Assembly (NCBI GenBank): GCA_017617715.1
Contig: JAFZVQ010000047.1
Coordinates: forward strand, 1 to 64,000
Length of the DNA: 64,000 nt
Direction: 5' to 3'
Source of the DNA: Bacteroidales bacterium
GTDB lineage: Bacteria; Bacteroidota; Bacteroidia; Bacteroidales; UBA932
The notes beneath the pieces are model-generated. The model was given only the letters and a program-made list of their open reading frames with translations. It was not told the DNA's origin and searched no databases. Numbering within the stretch: the first letter of the stretch is position 1; each line of letters opens with the position of its first letter. This document shows positions 63,518 through 64,000 of the stretch, piece by piece. A program made the position numbers and the translations under genes.

Positions 63518-63542
63518 AAAAAAGGCCAGGAAAAACCTGGCC
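63518..63542 (-). terminator. Terminator of the FKBP gene
   Basis: On the minus strand GGCCAGG, TTTTT loop, CCTGGCC, then a run of six T. It is followed at once by the GH3 promoter box. Confidence 0.9.
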
Positions 63543-63565
63543 CTTAATCGTTAAAAGTAATATTT

Positions 63566-64000
63566 TTACTTCTTCTTGACATCCTTTTCGGGGGCCTCGG
63601 GGGCGGGAACGAACTTGCCCACCTTCACGAGCTCGACGTCGAAGATAAGGAGAGAGTTGGGATCGATGCCGGGACGGCCCTGCTCGCCGTAAGCGAGGTT
63701 GGCGGGAACGTAGAGTTCGATGTGGCCGCCTTCACCGATGAGCTGCATGCCCTCGGTCCAGCCGGGAACGACGCTCTTGAGAGGGAAGCTGATAGGATCA
63801 GCATCTTCCTCGGTCTGGTCGAAGACCTTGCCGTCGATGAGGGTGCCCTTGTACTTCACCCACACGGTATCGGCAGCCTCGGGCTTGTTGTCGTTGCCGG
63901 GCTCGATGATCTTGTACTGCAGGCCGCTCTCAGTCTCCTGGACGCCATCTTTCTTGCGGTTGGCAGCGAGGAACTTGTCGCCCTTGTCCTTGTTCTCGAG
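63566..64000 (-). CDS. FKBP-type peptidyl-prolyl isomerase, C-terminal part (start beyond window)
   Basis: The minus-strand frame is open to the window edge, giving 144 residues. LENKDKGDKFLAANRKKDGV then QETESGLQYKIIEPG is the junction of the Mip/FkpA-type N-terminal helical domain with the FKBP fold. The FKBP part has WVKYKGTLIDGKVFDQT, PGWTEGMQLIGEGGHIELYV, PANLAYGEQGRPGIDPNSLL and IFDVELVKVGKF. It catalyses proline isomerisation, probably in the periplasm. The signal peptide is outside the window. The C-terminus is Lys/Glu/Pro-rich (APEAPEKDVKKK). Confidence 0.92.
   Translation of the reverse strand, partial: LENKDKGDKFLAANRKKDGVQETESGLQYKIIEPGNDNKPEAADTVWVKYKGTLIDGKVFDQTEEDADPISFPLKSVVPGWTEGMQLIGEGGHIELYVPANLAYGEQGRPGIDPNSLLIFDVELVKVGKFVPAPEAPEKDVKKK

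Overview
The window is a GC-rich stretch of chromosome from a member of the Bacteroidota, most likely an uncultured or gut-type Bacteroidales. The support is a short RpoD of the Bacteroidota form, many promoters with the Bacteroidota -7 box TAnnTTTG, a SusC/SusD pair, a fimbrillin-like lipoprotein, a subtilase with a type IX secretion C-terminal domain followed by a PorV-like barrel, and the atpDCBEFHAG gene order. There are two tRNA genes (Thr-CGU, Ser-UGA), no rRNA, no CRISPR array and no recognisable insertion sequence. I place the organism to order only by inference.

Layout. 0-4.7 kb (minus strand): the N-terminal part of a YgiQ-type radical SAM protein, argS, rpoD and a DegQ protease. 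4.8-8.1 kb (plus): dnaN, a DnaQ-like exonuclease and nhaA. 8.2-9.1 kb (minus): tRNA-Thr and a sirtuin. 9.1-14.2 kb (plus): a small conserved protein, a ClC channel, a dolichol-phosphate-mannose-synthase-like glycosyltransferase and Tex. 14.2-17.8 kb (minus): cvpA, tsaB, a COG0523 GTPase and a VWA lipoprotein. 17.9-23.6 kb (plus): ileS, a DksA-like protein, lspA and a MINPP-like phosphatase. 23.6-29.2 kb is an AT-richer accessory stretch with three related small lipoproteins (the third frameshifted), tRNA-Ser and a 1133-residue fimbrillin-like lipoprotein. 29.3-35.7 kb: an EEP-family lipoprotein, then a tightly overlapping minus-strand run greA, HIT protein, thioredoxin-fold lipoprotein, FGGY kinase and FAD oxidoreductase. 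35.8-41.3 kb (plus): a paralogous FAD oxidoreductase, a second MINPP-like phosphatase, a NapH-like ferredoxin and an iron-sulfur aldo/keto reductase. 41.5-46.9 kb (plus): SusC, SusD and a Calx-beta lipoprotein, closed by a strong terminator. 47-51.1 kb (plus): an unknown exported protein, the T9SS subtilase and the PorV-like barrel. 51.1-60.3 kb (minus): one unbroken run dnaX-lptB-atpDCBEFHAG. 60.3-64 kb: two unknown small genes, a GH3 glycosidase and a partial FKBP.

The most unusual signal is a set of short palindromic repeats that lie not only between genes but inside reading frames without breaking them: in atpG, atpB, dnaX, the NapH-like ferredoxin, the aldo/keto reductase and a MINPP-like phosphatase. 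Each copy sits in a linker, a loop or just after a signal peptide. In gene-sense orientation the main family is always read in the same frame, giving peptides like [17 protein letters not shown] or IPGQAGND; the reverse orientation gives VILSEAKN. This resembles the protein-coding palindromic elements described in Rickettsia, but in a Bacteroidota genome. A second signal is an intrinsic-terminator-like hairpin in the greA leader, between its promoter and its start codon, analogous in layout to the E. coli greA leader.
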